DNA of 64,000 nt from Corynebacterium pseudodiphtheriticum DSM 44287 (GTDB lineage Bacteria > Actinomycetota > Actinomycetes > Mycobacteriales > Mycobacteriaceae). Location of the stretch: positions 1-64,000 of the forward strand of contig NZ_JIAH01000011.1 of NCBI RefSeq assembly GCF_000688415.1, in the 5' to 3' direction. Of the stretch, positions 1-8,813 are shown one piece after another. Position 1 is the first letter of the stretch. Each line of letters opens with the position of its first letter. The notes beneath the pieces are model-generated. The model searched no databases and was not told the DNA's origin. It saw only the letters and a program-made list of their open reading frames with translations. Made by a program: the position numbers and the translations under genes.

Positions 1-420
1 CGGAAGTTTGTACTGCTCCCCTAGTTCGACCTCGCCGTCAGCAACGAGGGCGTTGAAATACTTTTTCGTCTCCTGCTCAATCTTGTATTCAAAATTACTG
101 TACTTATCAGCATCTTCAAAGCCACCGCGGTACTGGTTAGCAATCTCCTTGCCTACCTGCTCCGGATTCTGAGATTGAATCAACTGCTCTTTGAATTTTT
201 CCTTAGATTCTTCAAAGGCTTCTTCTGCAGTCGCCGGAAGTTTGTACTGCTCCCCTAGTTCGACCTCGCCGTCAGCAACGAGGGCGTTGAAATACTTTTT
301 CGTCTCCTGCTCAATCTTGTATTCGAACGTGTTGTACTCACCAGCATCTTTAAAGCCGCCGCGGTACTGGTTAGCAATTTCCTTGCCTACCTGCTCCGGG
401 TTTTTCGTCTCAATCAAGCG
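1..420 (-). repeat. 234-bp tandem coding repeat
   Basis: Bases 1-90 are identical to 235-324, an offset of 234 bp (78 codons). Identity then falls but stays recognisable to about 420 against 186. Together with a more diverged 80-codon unit further upstream, this is an array of coding repeats that may continue past the left edge. The perfect 90-bp block indicates recent duplication or gene conversion. Confidence 0.85.
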
Positions 421-873
421 AGACTTAATTTTAGTCTCTTTATCTTTTTTGAAAGCTTCTTCCCAAGTGGGCAGAATGTACGACGGATCCTCAAGATCAA
501 TGTCATTGTCATGTACACGTTCAGTAAAGTGGCGCTTTACTTTCTGCTCAAGCTGGTATTCAAAACGGCCGAAGGCTGCTTCATCACCGGAAAATTGATC
601 TTTGTATTTCCCAGCAACTTCTTGAGCAACCGCTTCTGGATTCTTCGTCTCAGTTAAACGGGCATCGATTGTCTGCTTTTCACGATCAAACACTTCCTGA
701 GCAGCGGGTGCCTGGTTCGCATTCTCCTCAGCTGCCGTTACTGCCCCACCGTTTGCGTCCTGCCCGGATGCATAGTTTGCGCCCACGATGCCGCTGCCTG
801 CAACAGCAACTGCAGTTGCGATTGCGAGACCACGACGCTTGACCGTCCGGTTAACTGATTTTGGAATTGACAA
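1..873 (-). CDS. Secreted tandem-repeat protein, 5' part (3' end outside window)
   Basis: The frame is open from a TTG at 873 to the left edge (291 codons, no stop), so only the N-terminal part is seen. AGGGGA lies just upstream of the TTG and an in-frame stop lies before it, which fixes the start. Residues 1-42 form a signal peptide (basic KRR, then an Ala/Val-rich core). From about residue 72 there are charged repeats with the pattern R-L-x-E-T-K-N-P-E-x-V at residues 72 and 152 and a variant at 230; the first spacing is 80 and the second 78 residues. The repeats look helical and are rich in Glu, Lys and Tyr. I do not recognise the family. A surface or cell-wall role is inferred from the signal peptide and repeats; any anchor would lie off the window. 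Confidence 0.75.
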   Translation of the reverse strand, partial: MSIPKSVNRTVKRRGLAIATAVAVAGSGIVGANYASGQDANGGAVTAAEENANQAPAAQEVFDREKQTIDARLTETKNPEAVAQEVAGKYKDQFSGDEAAFGRFEYQLEQKVKRHFTERVHDNDIDLEDPSYILPTWEEAFKKDKETKIKSRLIETKNPEQVGKEIANQYRGGFKDAGEYNTFEYKIEQETKKYFNALVADGEVELGEQYKLPATAEEAFEESKEKFKEQLIQSQNPEQVGKEIANQYRGGFEDADKYSNFEYKIEQETKKYFNALVADGEVELGEQYKLP

Positions 874-1250
874 CGCTTTCCCCTAACGAAAGTCTCAACC
901 GAACGACGACGCCCAGCTGCTGATAACACTTACAGCCAGAATGTTATAGCTTTGCTACATTCCACACAAGAAAACCTTAGAAAATCTTTCGGGTTTACTA
1001 CACATTTTCCTACTGGGCAGACAAAGTCTCGGCTTAGAAAAATTATTACCCACCTGAGCTGCACAAACAGATTTTTGCTCGTGGAATTTTCATACTGGCC
1101 CAGATGCGCTTCGGACCACACCACCTTATACCGGGGGTACTCCGCTCACTCCCCGCTCTCGCCAGTAATGGTCGTGTCACCTTTCAAAAGACAAGTTCGG
1201 ATCCTTTCTCTCTGCATTCAGCCTCGTGCTATTTAGCTAGCATTATTTGC
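874..1250. other. Divergent intergenic region
   Basis: This stretch separates the leftward repeat protein from the rightward amidohydrolase and holds no convincing gene. For the minus strand a candidate -10 TATAAC sits at 943-948 with TTCTTG at 967-972 as a possible -35 (18-base spacer), giving the repeat protein a leader of roughly 60 bases. For the plus strand the best -10 is TAGCAT at 1238-1243, seven bases before the ATG at 1251. Nothing else is evident. Confidence 0.4.
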
Positions 1251-2492
1251 ATGTCTCAGCACTCAAAAACTTCACAAGCCAGCCCCAATCCACAACACAT
1301 TGCCGACCTTCTCAATAACCACACCGCAGATCTTTCCTGGCAACAAGCCTTTTACGACGACCTCCACGAACACCCCGAGCTTTCCCACCAGGAAGAACGC
1401 ACAGCCGCAGCCATCCACGCCGCCCTCCAGCGCTTTGATGTCGAGGTGACCACCGGAATTGGCGGCCACGGCATCACCGCTGTTATGCGCAACCAAGCCA
1501 CAGAGGAAACTCCCACTGCCCTCATGCGTGCGGATTTTGATGCGTTGTTTGTCGATGGCAACAACATGCACGCCTGCGGGCACGATATGCACACCACTGC
1601 CCTGCTCGGGGCGCTGGCAATCTTAGACAATCTCCGCGAGCATTGGGCCGGTACAGTCATTGCGTTATTCCAACCAGCCGAAGAATCCTCCATCGGTGCC
1701 AAGCTCATGATCGAAGACGACCTCATCGGCAAGATCCCCGCCCCGGATGTGTGCCTGGGCCAACACGTCATGCCTGGGCGCGCAGGCGAAGTACAAACCC
1801 GGCGCGGTCCGTTAATGGCGGGCTGCGATTCCATCAAGGTCACTATCTTTGGCAAGTCCGCCCACGCATCGATGCCGCACAAGTCGATTGACCCAACGTA
1901 TACGGCTGCGATGATCGTTACTCGTTTGCAGGCAATCGTCGGCCGGGAGGTCGCACCCGATGAGTTTTTCGTGATTTCCGTGGGCACTCTGCGCTCGGGC
2001 GATACCAACAACATCATTCCGGACAGCGCGGAGCTGGTGCTCAACACCCGCTATTACGACGAGGAATTAGCAGAACGCGTATACGCTGCGCTCAAGCGCG
2101 TGGTGCAAGCAGAAGTCGATGCTTCTGGTTCCACACAAGAACCTGTTTATCATTTCTATGCCCACGGCGAGGTGGTAGATAACAACGACGCAGTTTTTAA
2201 CCGTGTGCGCCGGACTTTCGACGCTACTTTTGGTGAGCAGAGCGTAACAGCGCAGCGTTCCACGGTCTCGGAAGATTTCACCTATTTGCCTAAGGCATGG
2301 AACGTGCCTTACCTGTTCTGGTTCGTGGGTAGTACTCCGCGCAAGCTCTGGGACGAGGCTGCAGAACGAGGCACCCTAGATGAAGATGTCCCAGTCAATC
2401 ACCAGGCGAACTTTGTGCCCGAATATAAACCAACAGTGCACGCAACCACCCTTGCGGGTGCCGGTGCACTGCTGAGCTTCGTAGCGGCTTAG
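1251..2492 (+). CDS. M20-family amidohydrolase (N-acyl amino acid hydrolase type)
   Basis: This 413-aa enzyme belongs to the M20D/HipO-like metallo-amidohydrolases, which hydrolyse N-acylated amino acids or related amides in the cytoplasm. The metal-site signature HACGHDMH is at about residue 107, preceded by the R-A-D-F-D-A-L strand; PAEES is at about 143 and the GQH motif near 170. The lid domain lies in the middle and SEDF and NHQANF motifs near the C-terminus, so it looks full-length. The frame is open upstream to 1104, but the ATG at 1251 begins a normal family N-terminus and lies seven bases after a TAGCAT hexamer, so leaderless translation is likely; no Shine-Dalgarno is visible. The exact acyl substrate cannot be told. 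Confidence 0.85.
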   Translation: MSQHSKTSQASPNPQHIADLLNNHTADLSWQQAFYDDLHEHPELSHQEERTAAAIHAALQRFDVEVTTGIGGHGITAVMRNQATEETPTALMRADFDALFVDGNNMHACGHDMHTTALLGALAILDNLREHWAGTVIALFQPAEESSIGAKLMIEDDLIGKIPAPDVCLGQHVMPGRAGEVQTRRGPLMAGCDSIKVTIFGKSAHASMPHKSIDPTYTAAMIVTRLQAIVGREVAPDEFFVISVGTLRSGDTNNIIPDSAELVLNTRYYDEELAERVYAALKRVVQAEVDASGSTQEPVYHFYAHGEVVDNNDAVFNRVRRTFDATFGEQSVTAQRSTVSEDFTYLPKAWNVPYLFWFVGSTPRKLWDEAAERGTLDEDVPVNHQANFVPEYKPTVHATTLAGAGALLSFVAA

Positions 2493-2531
2493 AGCAATTG
2501 CCCTGGTTATTGTGCGCTCATGTTTTGCCGT

Positions 2532-3962
2532 TTAGTCCTGTGGCGTAATGCGCACGTCTTCGCCGATCGCGTGGACGTGCACCATGTTGGTATTGCCTTC
2601 GACCCCAGGTGGAGTACCAGCAACCAGGACGATTACGTCGTCGCGGTGATAGCCATCGACCTTAACCAACTGGCGGTCGAGTACGTGCAGCATTTCGTCG
2701 GTAGAAGCGACCTCCGGACACGAGAATGTCTCCACGCCCCATGTCAGTGCTAATTGTGAGCGCACTGACTCGTGCGGGGTGAAGACCAACAGTGGCAGCT
2801 GGGATCGCAGACGCGACAAACGCTTGGCAGTATCGCCCGAGGTAGTAAACGCCACGAGAGCCTTGGAGTTCAAACGCTCGGCGATGTCGCGGGCGGAATA
2901 CGCAATCACACCGCGTTTGGTGCGTGGGATATGCCCCAAATCAGGCAGCTCACCAATGGTTTCGGCTTCCAGCACAATGCGTGCCATAGTACGGACCACG
3001 TTGTGCGGATCTACGCCCACGGAAGTTTCTCCCGACAGCATCACCGCATCAGCACCGTCGAGCACCGCATTGGCCACGTCGGAGGCTTCTGCTCGGGTCG
3101 GGCGTGAATTCTCGATCATCGAATCCAGCATCTGGGTAGCCACGATCACCGGCTTCGCATTCTCGCGAGCGATCTGAATCGCTCGCTTCTGCACCAGCGG
3201 CACCTGCTCCAGCGGGACTTCCACGCCCAAATCGCCACGGGCAACCATAACCGCATCGAAAGCCAAGATGATGGACTCCAAAGCGTCGACGGCCTCTGGC
3301 TTCTCCAACTTCGCAATCACTGGTACGCGGCGGCCTTCTTCATCCATGATCGCGTGAACCAAGTCCACATCCGATGGTGAGCGCACAAACGACAACGCAA
3401 TAAAGTCCACGCCTAGGCGTAGCGCGAAGCGTAAATCTTCAATATCTTTTTCCGACAGCGCCGGCACGGAAATATTCATTCCGGGCAAGGAAACACCCTT
3501 GTTATTGGATACCGGGCCGCCCTCAGTCACACGACAGACCACATCGGTGCCGTCAACTTCAACGCATTCTACGGCGACTTTGCCGTCATCAATCAATAGT
3601 CGATCGCCCGGGCGGGCGTCGTCGGCAAGATTTTTATAAGTGGTCGACACCCGATCATGGGTGCCTTCCACATCATCGACGGTGATACGCACCGTTTCGC
3701 CGGTTGCCCAATAGGTTTCATTCTCAGTAAACCGGCCCAGGCGAATCTTCGGGCCTTGCAGATCAGCCAACACACCAACAGCCTTGCCACTTTTCGTGGC
3801 GGCCTGGCGCACCCATTCATAGTTGCGCTGGTGATCTTCGTGTTCACCATGCGAAAAGTTCAGGCGAGCAACGTTCATCCCGTCAGCAACCAAGCCCGAA
3901 ATGGCTTCCTGGCTGGCGACGGCTGGTCCAAGTGTGCATACAATCTTTGTTCGTCTGTCCAC
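2532..3962 (-). CDS. pyk: Pyruvate kinase
   Basis: Converts phosphoenolpyruvate and ADP to pyruvate and ATP in glycolysis. The 476-aa protein starts at GTG 3962 with the classic R-R-T-K-I-V-C-T-L-G-P N-terminus. It has N-F-S-H-G (about 34), the active-site I-A-K-L-E-K-P-E motif (about 217), the M-V-A-R-G-D-L-G loop, and the T-Q-M-L-D-S-M and S-G-E-T-S segments, then a C-terminal allosteric domain. Length and motifs are normal for actinobacterial type-II enzymes. It lies 30 bases downstream of lgt, an order shared with related actinobacteria, and converges with the M20 gene. Confidence 0.97.
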   Translation of the reverse strand: MDRRTKIVCTLGPAVASQEAISGLVADGMNVARLNFSHGEHEDHQRNYEWVRQAATKSGKAVGVLADLQGPKIRLGRFTENETYWATGETVRITVDDVEGTHDRVSTTYKNLADDARPGDRLLIDDGKVAVECVEVDGTDVVCRVTEGGPVSNNKGVSLPGMNISVPALSEKDIEDLRFALRLGVDFIALSFVRSPSDVDLVHAIMDEEGRRVPVIAKLEKPEAVDALESIILAFDAVMVARGDLGVEVPLEQVPLVQKRAIQIARENAKPVIVATQMLDSMIENSRPTRAEASDVANAVLDGADAVMLSGETSVGVDPHNVVRTMARIVLEAETIGELPDLGHIPRTKRGVIAYSARDIAERLNSKALVAFTTSGDTAKRLSRLRSQLPLLVFTPHESVRSQLALTWGVETFSCPEVASTDEMLHVLDRQLVKVDGYHRDDVIVLVAGTPPGVEGNTNMVHVHAIGEDVRITPQD

Positions 3963-3992
3963 GTCGCCTAAGTTTACCCGCTTAGCGCACCG

Positions 3993-4892
3993 CTAGTCAG
4001 AGTTTTTCGGTTTCGCAGGAGCCGCCGGATCCACCAAGCCCTCCTGAACTTGGCGCCGAAAGCGCTTGCCCAGGACATCCAAGGCAACGATCGCAAGAAC
4101 ACAAGCGACCACAGAAACCACCGCGTTCACACGCACTGCATCAAATAGCAACGTGGCTTCGTCGGAACGCATCAGCTCAATCCAGAACCGACCTGCGGTA
4201 TAACCCACCACATACAACGCGAAGACTTGCCCGCCGCCCAAACGGAAGCGCTTGTGCACCCACAACAAAAAGACAAAGATTGCTACGTTCCACAACAGCT
4301 CATACAGGAAGGTCGGATGTACCGTCGCGATGACCTCACCCGTGGATGTTCCCGCAACCGGAGCATAATTGCCGTTTTCATCCACGCGCTGGTAAATCTC
4401 CAACGCCCACGGAACATCAGTAGCTCGACCGTACAACTCCTGGTTAAACCAGTTACCCAAACGCCCAATGCCCTGCGCCAGCACGATGGCCGGAGCCGCA
4501 GCATCTGCGAATGGGGCCAGGCGAATTCCACGAATTTTAAACATCACCGCCACAGCAATAGTGCCCAATGCAATCGCACCCCAAATACCCAAACCACCAT
4601 TAGTGATCCGCAAAGCATCCACCGGGTCACAATCCGCACAAAAATACTTGTGGTGATCCGTAATCACGTGATAAGCACGGCCGCCAATCACCCCAGCAGG
4701 AATCGCCAGAATCGCCGCGTCCCACACCACGTTGGAGTCGCCGCCAGCCCGCACATAACGAGCCTGCGTGATATACAGCGCGACGATAATGCCTGCAATG
4801 ATGCACAAGGCATAAGCACGCAAAGGCAGTGGCCCCAGCTGCCACACCCCCTGCGGCGGAGACGGAATATTCGCCAAAAAATCTGTAACCAT
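3993..4892 (-). CDS. lgt: Prolipoprotein diacylglyceryl transferase
   Basis: Transfers diacylglycerol to the lipobox cysteine of prolipoproteins at the cytoplasmic membrane, the first step of lipoprotein maturation. The 299-aa protein has about seven hydrophobic segments, G-G-R-A-Y-H at 70-75, G-G-L-G-I-W-G at 99-105 and the Lgt signature [10 protein letters not shown] at about 143-152. Start is ATG 4892. The next step, LspA, is encoded at 44799-45380, and its substrates here include the lipoproteins at 15.5, 25.0, 45.4, 48.8 and 55.0 kb. Confidence 0.96.
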   Translation of the reverse strand: MVTDFLANIPSPPQGVWQLGPLPLRAYALCIIAGIIVALYITQARYVRAGGDSNVVWDAAILAIPAGVIGGRAYHVITDHHKYFCADCDPVDALRITNGGLGIWGAIALGTIAVAVMFKIRGIRLAPFADAAAPAIVLAQGIGRLGNWFNQELYGRATDVPWALEIYQRVDENGNYAPVAGTSTGEVIATVHPTFLYELLWNVAIFVFLLWVHKRFRLGGGQVFALYVVGYTAGRFWIELMRSDEATLLFDAVRVNAVVSVVACVLAIVALDVLGKRFRRQVQEGLVDPAAPAKPKNSD

Positions 4893-5006
4893 GACTTAGG
4901 ATTCTGCCATAAGCCCCCAAAGCATAATCCAGCGTGCTAAGTCAGGCCGATACTACGGATAGATAGGCGGGGTGCTACCGCAGCTAGCAATGGCAAAATG
5001 AAGCGC

Positions 5007-5885
5007 TCAACTACGCCAGACAGGGCATGCTGGGTGCAAGCCGGCTGCCACCAGATCACGGGCCAGCACCGCCGGGCGCGGCGCAGCCATGAGAGCTTCC
5101 CCCACCAACACCGCATCCGCTCCCCACCCGGCGTAACGCCAAACTTCGCGGGCACTCACTACCCCACCCAAGCCAATACGCACCACATCGCTGGGCAAGT
5201 GAGGCACGATAGCGGAAAATCGATGCGGATTTAAGTGCCGCGAATGCAAGCCTCGGGCATTAATACCGACGACTTTTACCCCAGCGGCAACCGCACGTTG
5301 GGCTTGTTCCGGGCTACGCACTTCTGCCAATACCGTCATCCCCAGGCTTTCAATGCGATCAACTAATGCCACCAGACGTGCTTGCGCCAATAGCTCTACC
5401 TGCAGCGGAACCATATCGGCACCAAAAAAGCGGGCTTCATGCACTTGGTAGGGGTCCACTATGATGTCCCGGCACAGCATAGGGACGGAACTAGCTGCCC
5501 GGGCAGTAGCCATATCTTCCAAGGACCCGCGAAAACGCAGCTGTTCTGTCTGGCAGGCGACCGCCACCACCCCGGCTTGCGCGAACCCTTGCGCCAAGCC
5601 GGCGACGTCGGCAAGCGAAGACACAGCATCGAAATCAAGCAAACGCGGCGCATCGGCGTAAACTGCACAATCATTGCCACCGTGCATATGCGGCACAGGA
5701 TTGGCACGTTTAATTTCCGCAATGATGCTACAACCAGGGCGAAGCAACTCTGATACTACCGGGCGCGGGCTGGGCACAGACCGCGAAAGCGCTTTGATAT
5801 CCGCAAACGATACGCGGGCTTCACGGGCGGCGACGTCGGCAAGTATTTCAGCCACGATGGCATCAGCTGCCAGCACGGTTGTCAC
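5007..5885 (-). CDS. TrpC-like protein, probably not a normal indole-glycerol-phosphate synthase
   Basis: The 292-aa protein has the (beta/alpha)8 TrpC framework: I-I-A-E-I-K-R at 54-60, G-S-L-E-D at 120-124, D-P-Y-Q-V at 144-148, A-E-V at 187-189 and V-G-I-N-A-R at 206-211. Of the TrpC catalytic set, the first Glu (57), first Lys (59), the later Glu (188) and Asn (209) are present. The general-acid Lys of the R-K-D strand is replaced (C138-R139-D140), and the E-S-G segment of the phosphate/indole site reads L-G-G (239-241). The S-P-S-K-G loop is also absent. It sits downstream of hisI and a Trp-associated membrane protein and upstream of lgt, as mycobacterial trpC does, but trpB and trpA are missing. 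Start GTG 5885. Function unknown; probably a relic or repurposed TrpC. Confidence 0.75.
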   Translation of the reverse strand: MTTVLAADAIVAEILADVAAREARVSFADIKALSRSVPSPRPVVSELLRPGCSIIAEIKRANPVPHMHGGNDCAVYADAPRLLDFDAVSSLADVAGLAQGFAQAGVVAVACQTEQLRFRGSLEDMATARAASSVPMLCRDIIVDPYQVHEARFFGADMVPLQVELLAQARLVALVDRIESLGMTVLAEVRSPEQAQRAVAAGVKVVGINARGLHSRHLNPHRFSAIVPHLPSDVVRIGLGGVVSAREVWRYAGWGADAVLVGEALMAAPRPAVLARDLVAAGLHPACPVWRS

Positions 5886-5979
5886 CAGCTACCACCCCTT
5901 CGTGTACGCGCACCATCATGCGCAGCATCATGCTTTGAGTATTCCACATCACTACAAAGAACACCACTGCAAAGCACAT
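5863..5979 (-). CDS. Possible 38-aa membrane peptide before the trpC-like gene
   Basis: An ATG at 5979 opens a 38-codon frame starting with a hydrophobic stretch (C-F-A-V-V-F-F-V-V-M-W), then a Met- and Arg-rich tail. It overlaps the first 23 bases of the trpC-like gene in another frame, which would allow translational coupling. There is no clear ribosome binding site. It could equally be leader sequence. Not recognised. Confidence 0.25.
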   Translation of the reverse strand: MCFAVVFFVVMWNTQSMMLRMMVRVHEGVVAGDNRAGS

Positions 5980-6044
5980 TAAGGCCAGCCTAGTATCACC
6001 CAGGTGGGGGCTGTACGGCGGCTGGTAGCCTTCCAAAACAGCAA

Positions 6045-6716
6045 TCAGCGGTCGTCTAGCCTACGATTATCAGAAGAAGTCTGACCGCTTGGGCGCTCGC
6101 TCGGATCGATATCGGCATCCAGCGCATCCCACAACACGCGTCCAGAATCTGGGCTTTCTGCCAACTCGCGCTCAAGCTTTTCCTCACGCGCAGCTTTCCG
6201 CTCATATTTGTTCACCGCAGCCGGATCTACTCCCGGCCGCATAGCCAAAAGCACCGAGGCAAACAGCGCCACAGCACAGGCCAGCAAGCTCAACACCGGG
6301 CCAACAACATTTGGCTCCGCTGCCACCACGTGGGCCCATTCGCTAATGCCTTCCGCATTCACCGCGGTTTCATTCGTGGCAGCCGCGCGCAGCACGTTGC
6401 GAGCATGCTCCGGATCCGGAGTTCCAGCCAACATCGTCAAGCCAGACCAACTAGCACCAATGGCAGCCAGAGCAGAAATAACACCGACCACACGACGCCC
6501 CAAGCGCCGCAACGCCAAGCCAGCAACACACCCAGCCAACATAACCAAAGCAAGCGCGGTGGTTTCCATGGACCACTGCCCGCCACTAATCGCAATTGCG
6601 CGATCCCCCGCCAAATCATCGGCGGTTTCAGCAACCACCCAATCCATCCGGGACGCTCCCCACAGACCAGCAGCGCCCAAACCCAATAACAGCGCAGAAA
6701 CCCGATGCGAAAACAT
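6045..6716 (-). CDS. Trp-biosynthesis-associated membrane protein family (TIGR02234-like)
   Basis: A 223-aa membrane protein of the actinobacterial family found between hisI and trp genes. An N-terminal hydrophobic helix is followed by the family motif G-A-S-R-M-D-W-V (about 20-27). Two central membrane helices (about 54-90) and a fourth near 140-158 follow, then a charged Glu/Arg/Ser-rich cytoplasmic tail. ATG 6716 is four bases after the hisI stop, so it belongs to the his operon. The molecular role of this family is not known. Its retention without trpEBA argues for a function outside tryptophan synthesis. Confidence 0.8.
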   Translation of the reverse strand: MFSHRVSALLLGLGAAGLWGASRMDWVVAETADDLAGDRAIAISGGQWSMETTALALVMLAGCVAGLALRRLGRRVVGVISALAAIGASWSGLTMLAGTPDPEHARNVLRAAATNETAVNAEGISEWAHVVAAEPNVVGPVLSLLACAVALFASVLLAMRPGVDPAAVNKYERKAAREEKLERELAESPDSGRVLWDALDADIDPSERPSGQTSSDNRRLDDR

Positions 6717-6720
6717 TATT

Positions 6721-7089
6721 TTAGGCTAGCAAAACGTCAGCATCGAAACATGTGCGATCACCCGTATGGCAAGCCCCACCACTTTGCCGAACGCGCAACA
6801 GCACCGTGTCGCCATCGCAATCCAGCGCCACCGACTCCACCTGCTGGGTATTGCCGGAAGTCAAACCTTTAATCCAGTATTCCTGGCGAGAGCGCGAGTA
6901 ATAGGTGCCACGGCGTGTCGCCAGCGTGTATGCCAACGCATGAGTATCCATCCACGCCAGCATGAGCACTTCCCCGGTATCGGCTGCCTGCACCACCACC
7001 GGAAGCAAACCGGCAGCATTGAGCTTAAGCCGCTTACCGACGTCCGGATCCAACTCATAATCAGCAGGGTTATCTTGTGTACTCATCAT
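6721..7089 (-). CDS. hisI: Phosphoribosyl-AMP cyclohydrolase
   Basis: Third step of histidine synthesis: opens the adenine ring of PR-AMP. The 122-aa single-domain protein carries [17 protein letters not shown], the metal-binding D-C-D-G-D and the C-terminal G-A-C-H-T-G and T-C-F cysteines. The HisE pyrophosphohydrolase domain is not fused here, and no hisE or hisG lies in the window. Two ATGs (7089, 7086) overlap the hisF stop, which implies coupled translation. Confidence 0.96.
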   Translation of the reverse strand: MMSTQDNPADYELDPDVGKRLKLNAAGLLPVVVQAADTGEVLMLAWMDTHALAYTLATRRGTYYSRSRQEYWIKGLTSGNTQQVESVALDCDGDTVLLRVRQSGGACHTGDRTCFDADVLLA

Positions 7090-7862
7090 CGCACCGTCAA
7101 TCCCGCAGTCACCATGGTGGCTTTAACCTGATCGATAGTGACCTCCCCGAAGTGGAAAATCGACGCCGCGAGCACCGCATCGGCACCAGCCGCGATCGCT
7201 GGTGGGAAATGTTCCGCCGCCCCGGCCCCGCCCGAAGCGATTACCGGTAAATTCGTGTGCTTCCGCACAGCGGTGATCAACTCGAGATCAAAACCAGCTT
7301 TCGTACCATCGCCGTCCATGGAATTCAGCAAAATCTCGCCGACCCCAAGTTCTTGGCCCGTGCGCACCCATTCAACGGCATCGAGGCCTGCGGATTTCGA
7401 TCCACCATGGGTAGTGACTTCAAAACCCGAAGGCATATCAGCTACTGGATTTCCGGCTACCCTACGCGCATCCACCGAAAGCACAATGCACTGCGAACCA
7501 AAACGACGAGACAACTCGCGGAGCAACTCTGGACGATGAATAGCCGCGGTGTTGATCGAGACTTTATCTGCACCGGCACGCAATAATTCATCCACGTCCG
7601 CAGCGCTACGCACCCCACCGCCCACGGTCAAAGGAATAAACACTTGCTCAGCAGTTGCACGCACAACTTCCAACATGGTGCCGCGCCCCTGCTGAGAAGC
7701 AGAAACATCCAAGAAGGTCAGCTCGTCTGCCCCCTCAGCCTCATAGCGACGAGCGAGTTCCACGGGGTCACCGGCATCACGCAGGCCGGTAAAATTTACG
7801 CCTTTGACCACGCGGCCATCTTTTACATCCAAGCACGGGATCACCCGCGTTGCCAGGCTCAT
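7086..7862 (-). CDS. hisF: Imidazole glycerol phosphate synthase, cyclase subunit
   Basis: Works with HisH to close the imidazole ring, releasing IGP and AICAR. The 258-aa (beta/alpha)8 barrel starts R-V-I-P-C-L-D-V with the catalytic Asp at the end of strand 1; V-G-G-G-V-R, S-I-N-T-A, S-V-D-A, the catalytic S-M-D-G-D-G and A-S-G-G-A-G motifs follow in order. A GTG lies two codons upstream, but AGGGG is eight bases before ATG 7862 and only two before the GTG, so the ATG is preferred. Overlaps hisI by four bases. Confidence 0.95.
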   Translation of the reverse strand: MSLATRVIPCLDVKDGRVVKGVNFTGLRDAGDPVELARRYEAEGADELTFLDVSASQQGRGTMLEVVRATAEQVFIPLTVGGGVRSAADVDELLRAGADKVSINTAAIHRPELLRELSRRFGSQCIVLSVDARRVAGNPVADMPSGFEVTTHGGSKSAGLDAVEWVRTGQELGVGEILLNSMDGDGTKAGFDLELITAVRKHTNLPVIASGGAGAAEHFPPAIAAGADAVLAASIFHFGEVTIDQVKATMVTAGLTVR

Positions 7863-7897
7863 GAGCACTGCCCCTTTTCTAGTATTTCCAACCGAGT

Positions 7898-7946
7898 TTT
7901 CTGACCGGTGTTTATGGCCGAGATTTCTGACCGGTGTTTATGGCCG
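7898..7946. repeat. 26-bp-period direct repeat in hisF-impA gap
   Basis: The 23-bp block at 7898-7920 (core ctgaccggtgtttatggccg) is repeated exactly at 7924-7946. It fills part of the 117-bp gap between the impA stop and the hisF start, the longest gap in this part of the operon. No promoter or terminator is obvious in it. Confidence 0.85.
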
Positions 7947-7979
7947 TATTTACCGTATTTTAAGACCTGAGCTGAGCCG

Positions 7980-8801
7980 CTAGTTCTCTCGCACCAAACG
8001 GTGCAAGCGATGATGAATATCGGCGCTGCCGGCAATGATGCCATGCGAACGCGTCGTCCATGGCCGACCTTCCAGGTCAGTGACCACCAACCCGGCCTCA
8101 GCGTTCAACAACGCCCCCGCAGCATTATCCCAGGGGAACGGTGAAAAATTCATAATGCCATCAAAAATTCCTTCAGCAGCAAAAGCCAAATCGAGGCCCA
8201 CCGAACCAGTAATACGGGTGGATAGGCCCTGCGAAACAATATCTTCCAGCATTTGTGCACGACGGTGTGCGGAAACCTGATCCACCGCAGCCGAACCCAC
8301 GTTGGACGCCCCAATGTGCCCGTGTGGTCGATGACGCACAAAATGCTCTCCGTTTCGCAACACTCCCCCACCGGCTACTGCGCTAATGCGCTTGTGCAGC
8401 AACGGCAATGCAATCATGCCGACCACCGGCCGGTAATTCGCCACCAAGGCAACATTAATCGCACACATCGGATTGCCCGCCGCGAAGTTCGCGGTGCCAT
8501 CGATCGGATCAATTACCCACGCAGGTTCTGCGCCAATCTCCCCGCCGCGCTCCTCACCACAGACCGTAGCGCCAGCGATGCCCTGCAATGTGTCGCGCAA
8601 ATATTCTTCAATACTGAAATCGACAGTGGTCACCGGCGATCCCCCGGACTTCCTGCTAGCGGGCGCAGTGCCGAAGCCAGCACGAAACATCTCCTCGGCC
8701 TCGCCTAGGAGTTCTTCCAACTGTGCTAGGTACTGCAGCGATTCTTGCGCATTCGTCTCATATGCTCTCGACTCACGTGCAGTGCTCTCGGATGCATCCA
8801 T
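7980..8801 (-). CDS. impA: Inositol-monophosphatase-family phosphatase of the his operon
   Basis: A 273-aa Mg-dependent phosphatase of the IMPase fold. It shows the three family motifs: G-E-E-R near residue 82, W-V-I-D-P-I-D-G-T-A-N at about 95-105, and W-D-N-A-A-G near 224. The position between hisA and hisF is the corynebacterial impA locus. The sister family HisN supplies histidinol-phosphate phosphatase in these bacteria, so this protein may be a second or the main enzyme for that step, or act on inositol phosphate; the sequence does not decide. The first 25 residues are a charged extension, so translation could start internally. Confidence 0.85.
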   Translation of the reverse strand: MDASESTARESRAYETNAQESLQYLAQLEELLGEAEEMFRAGFGTAPASRKSGGSPVTTVDFSIEEYLRDTLQGIAGATVCGEERGGEIGAEPAWVIDPIDGTANFAAGNPMCAINVALVANYRPVVGMIALPLLHKRISAVAGGGVLRNGEHFVRHRPHGHIGASNVGSAAVDQVSAHRRAQMLEDIVSQGLSTRITGSVGLDLAFAAEGIFDGIMNFSPFPWDNAAGALLNAEAGLVVTDLEGRPWTTRSHGIIAGSADIHHRLHRLVREN

Positions 8802-8813
8802 TAAAACCCGATC

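Noticed and set aside
1104-1250. N-terminal extension of the M20 amidohydrolase
   Set aside because: No ribosome site, no family similarity, and a good -10 lies inside it next to ATG 1251.
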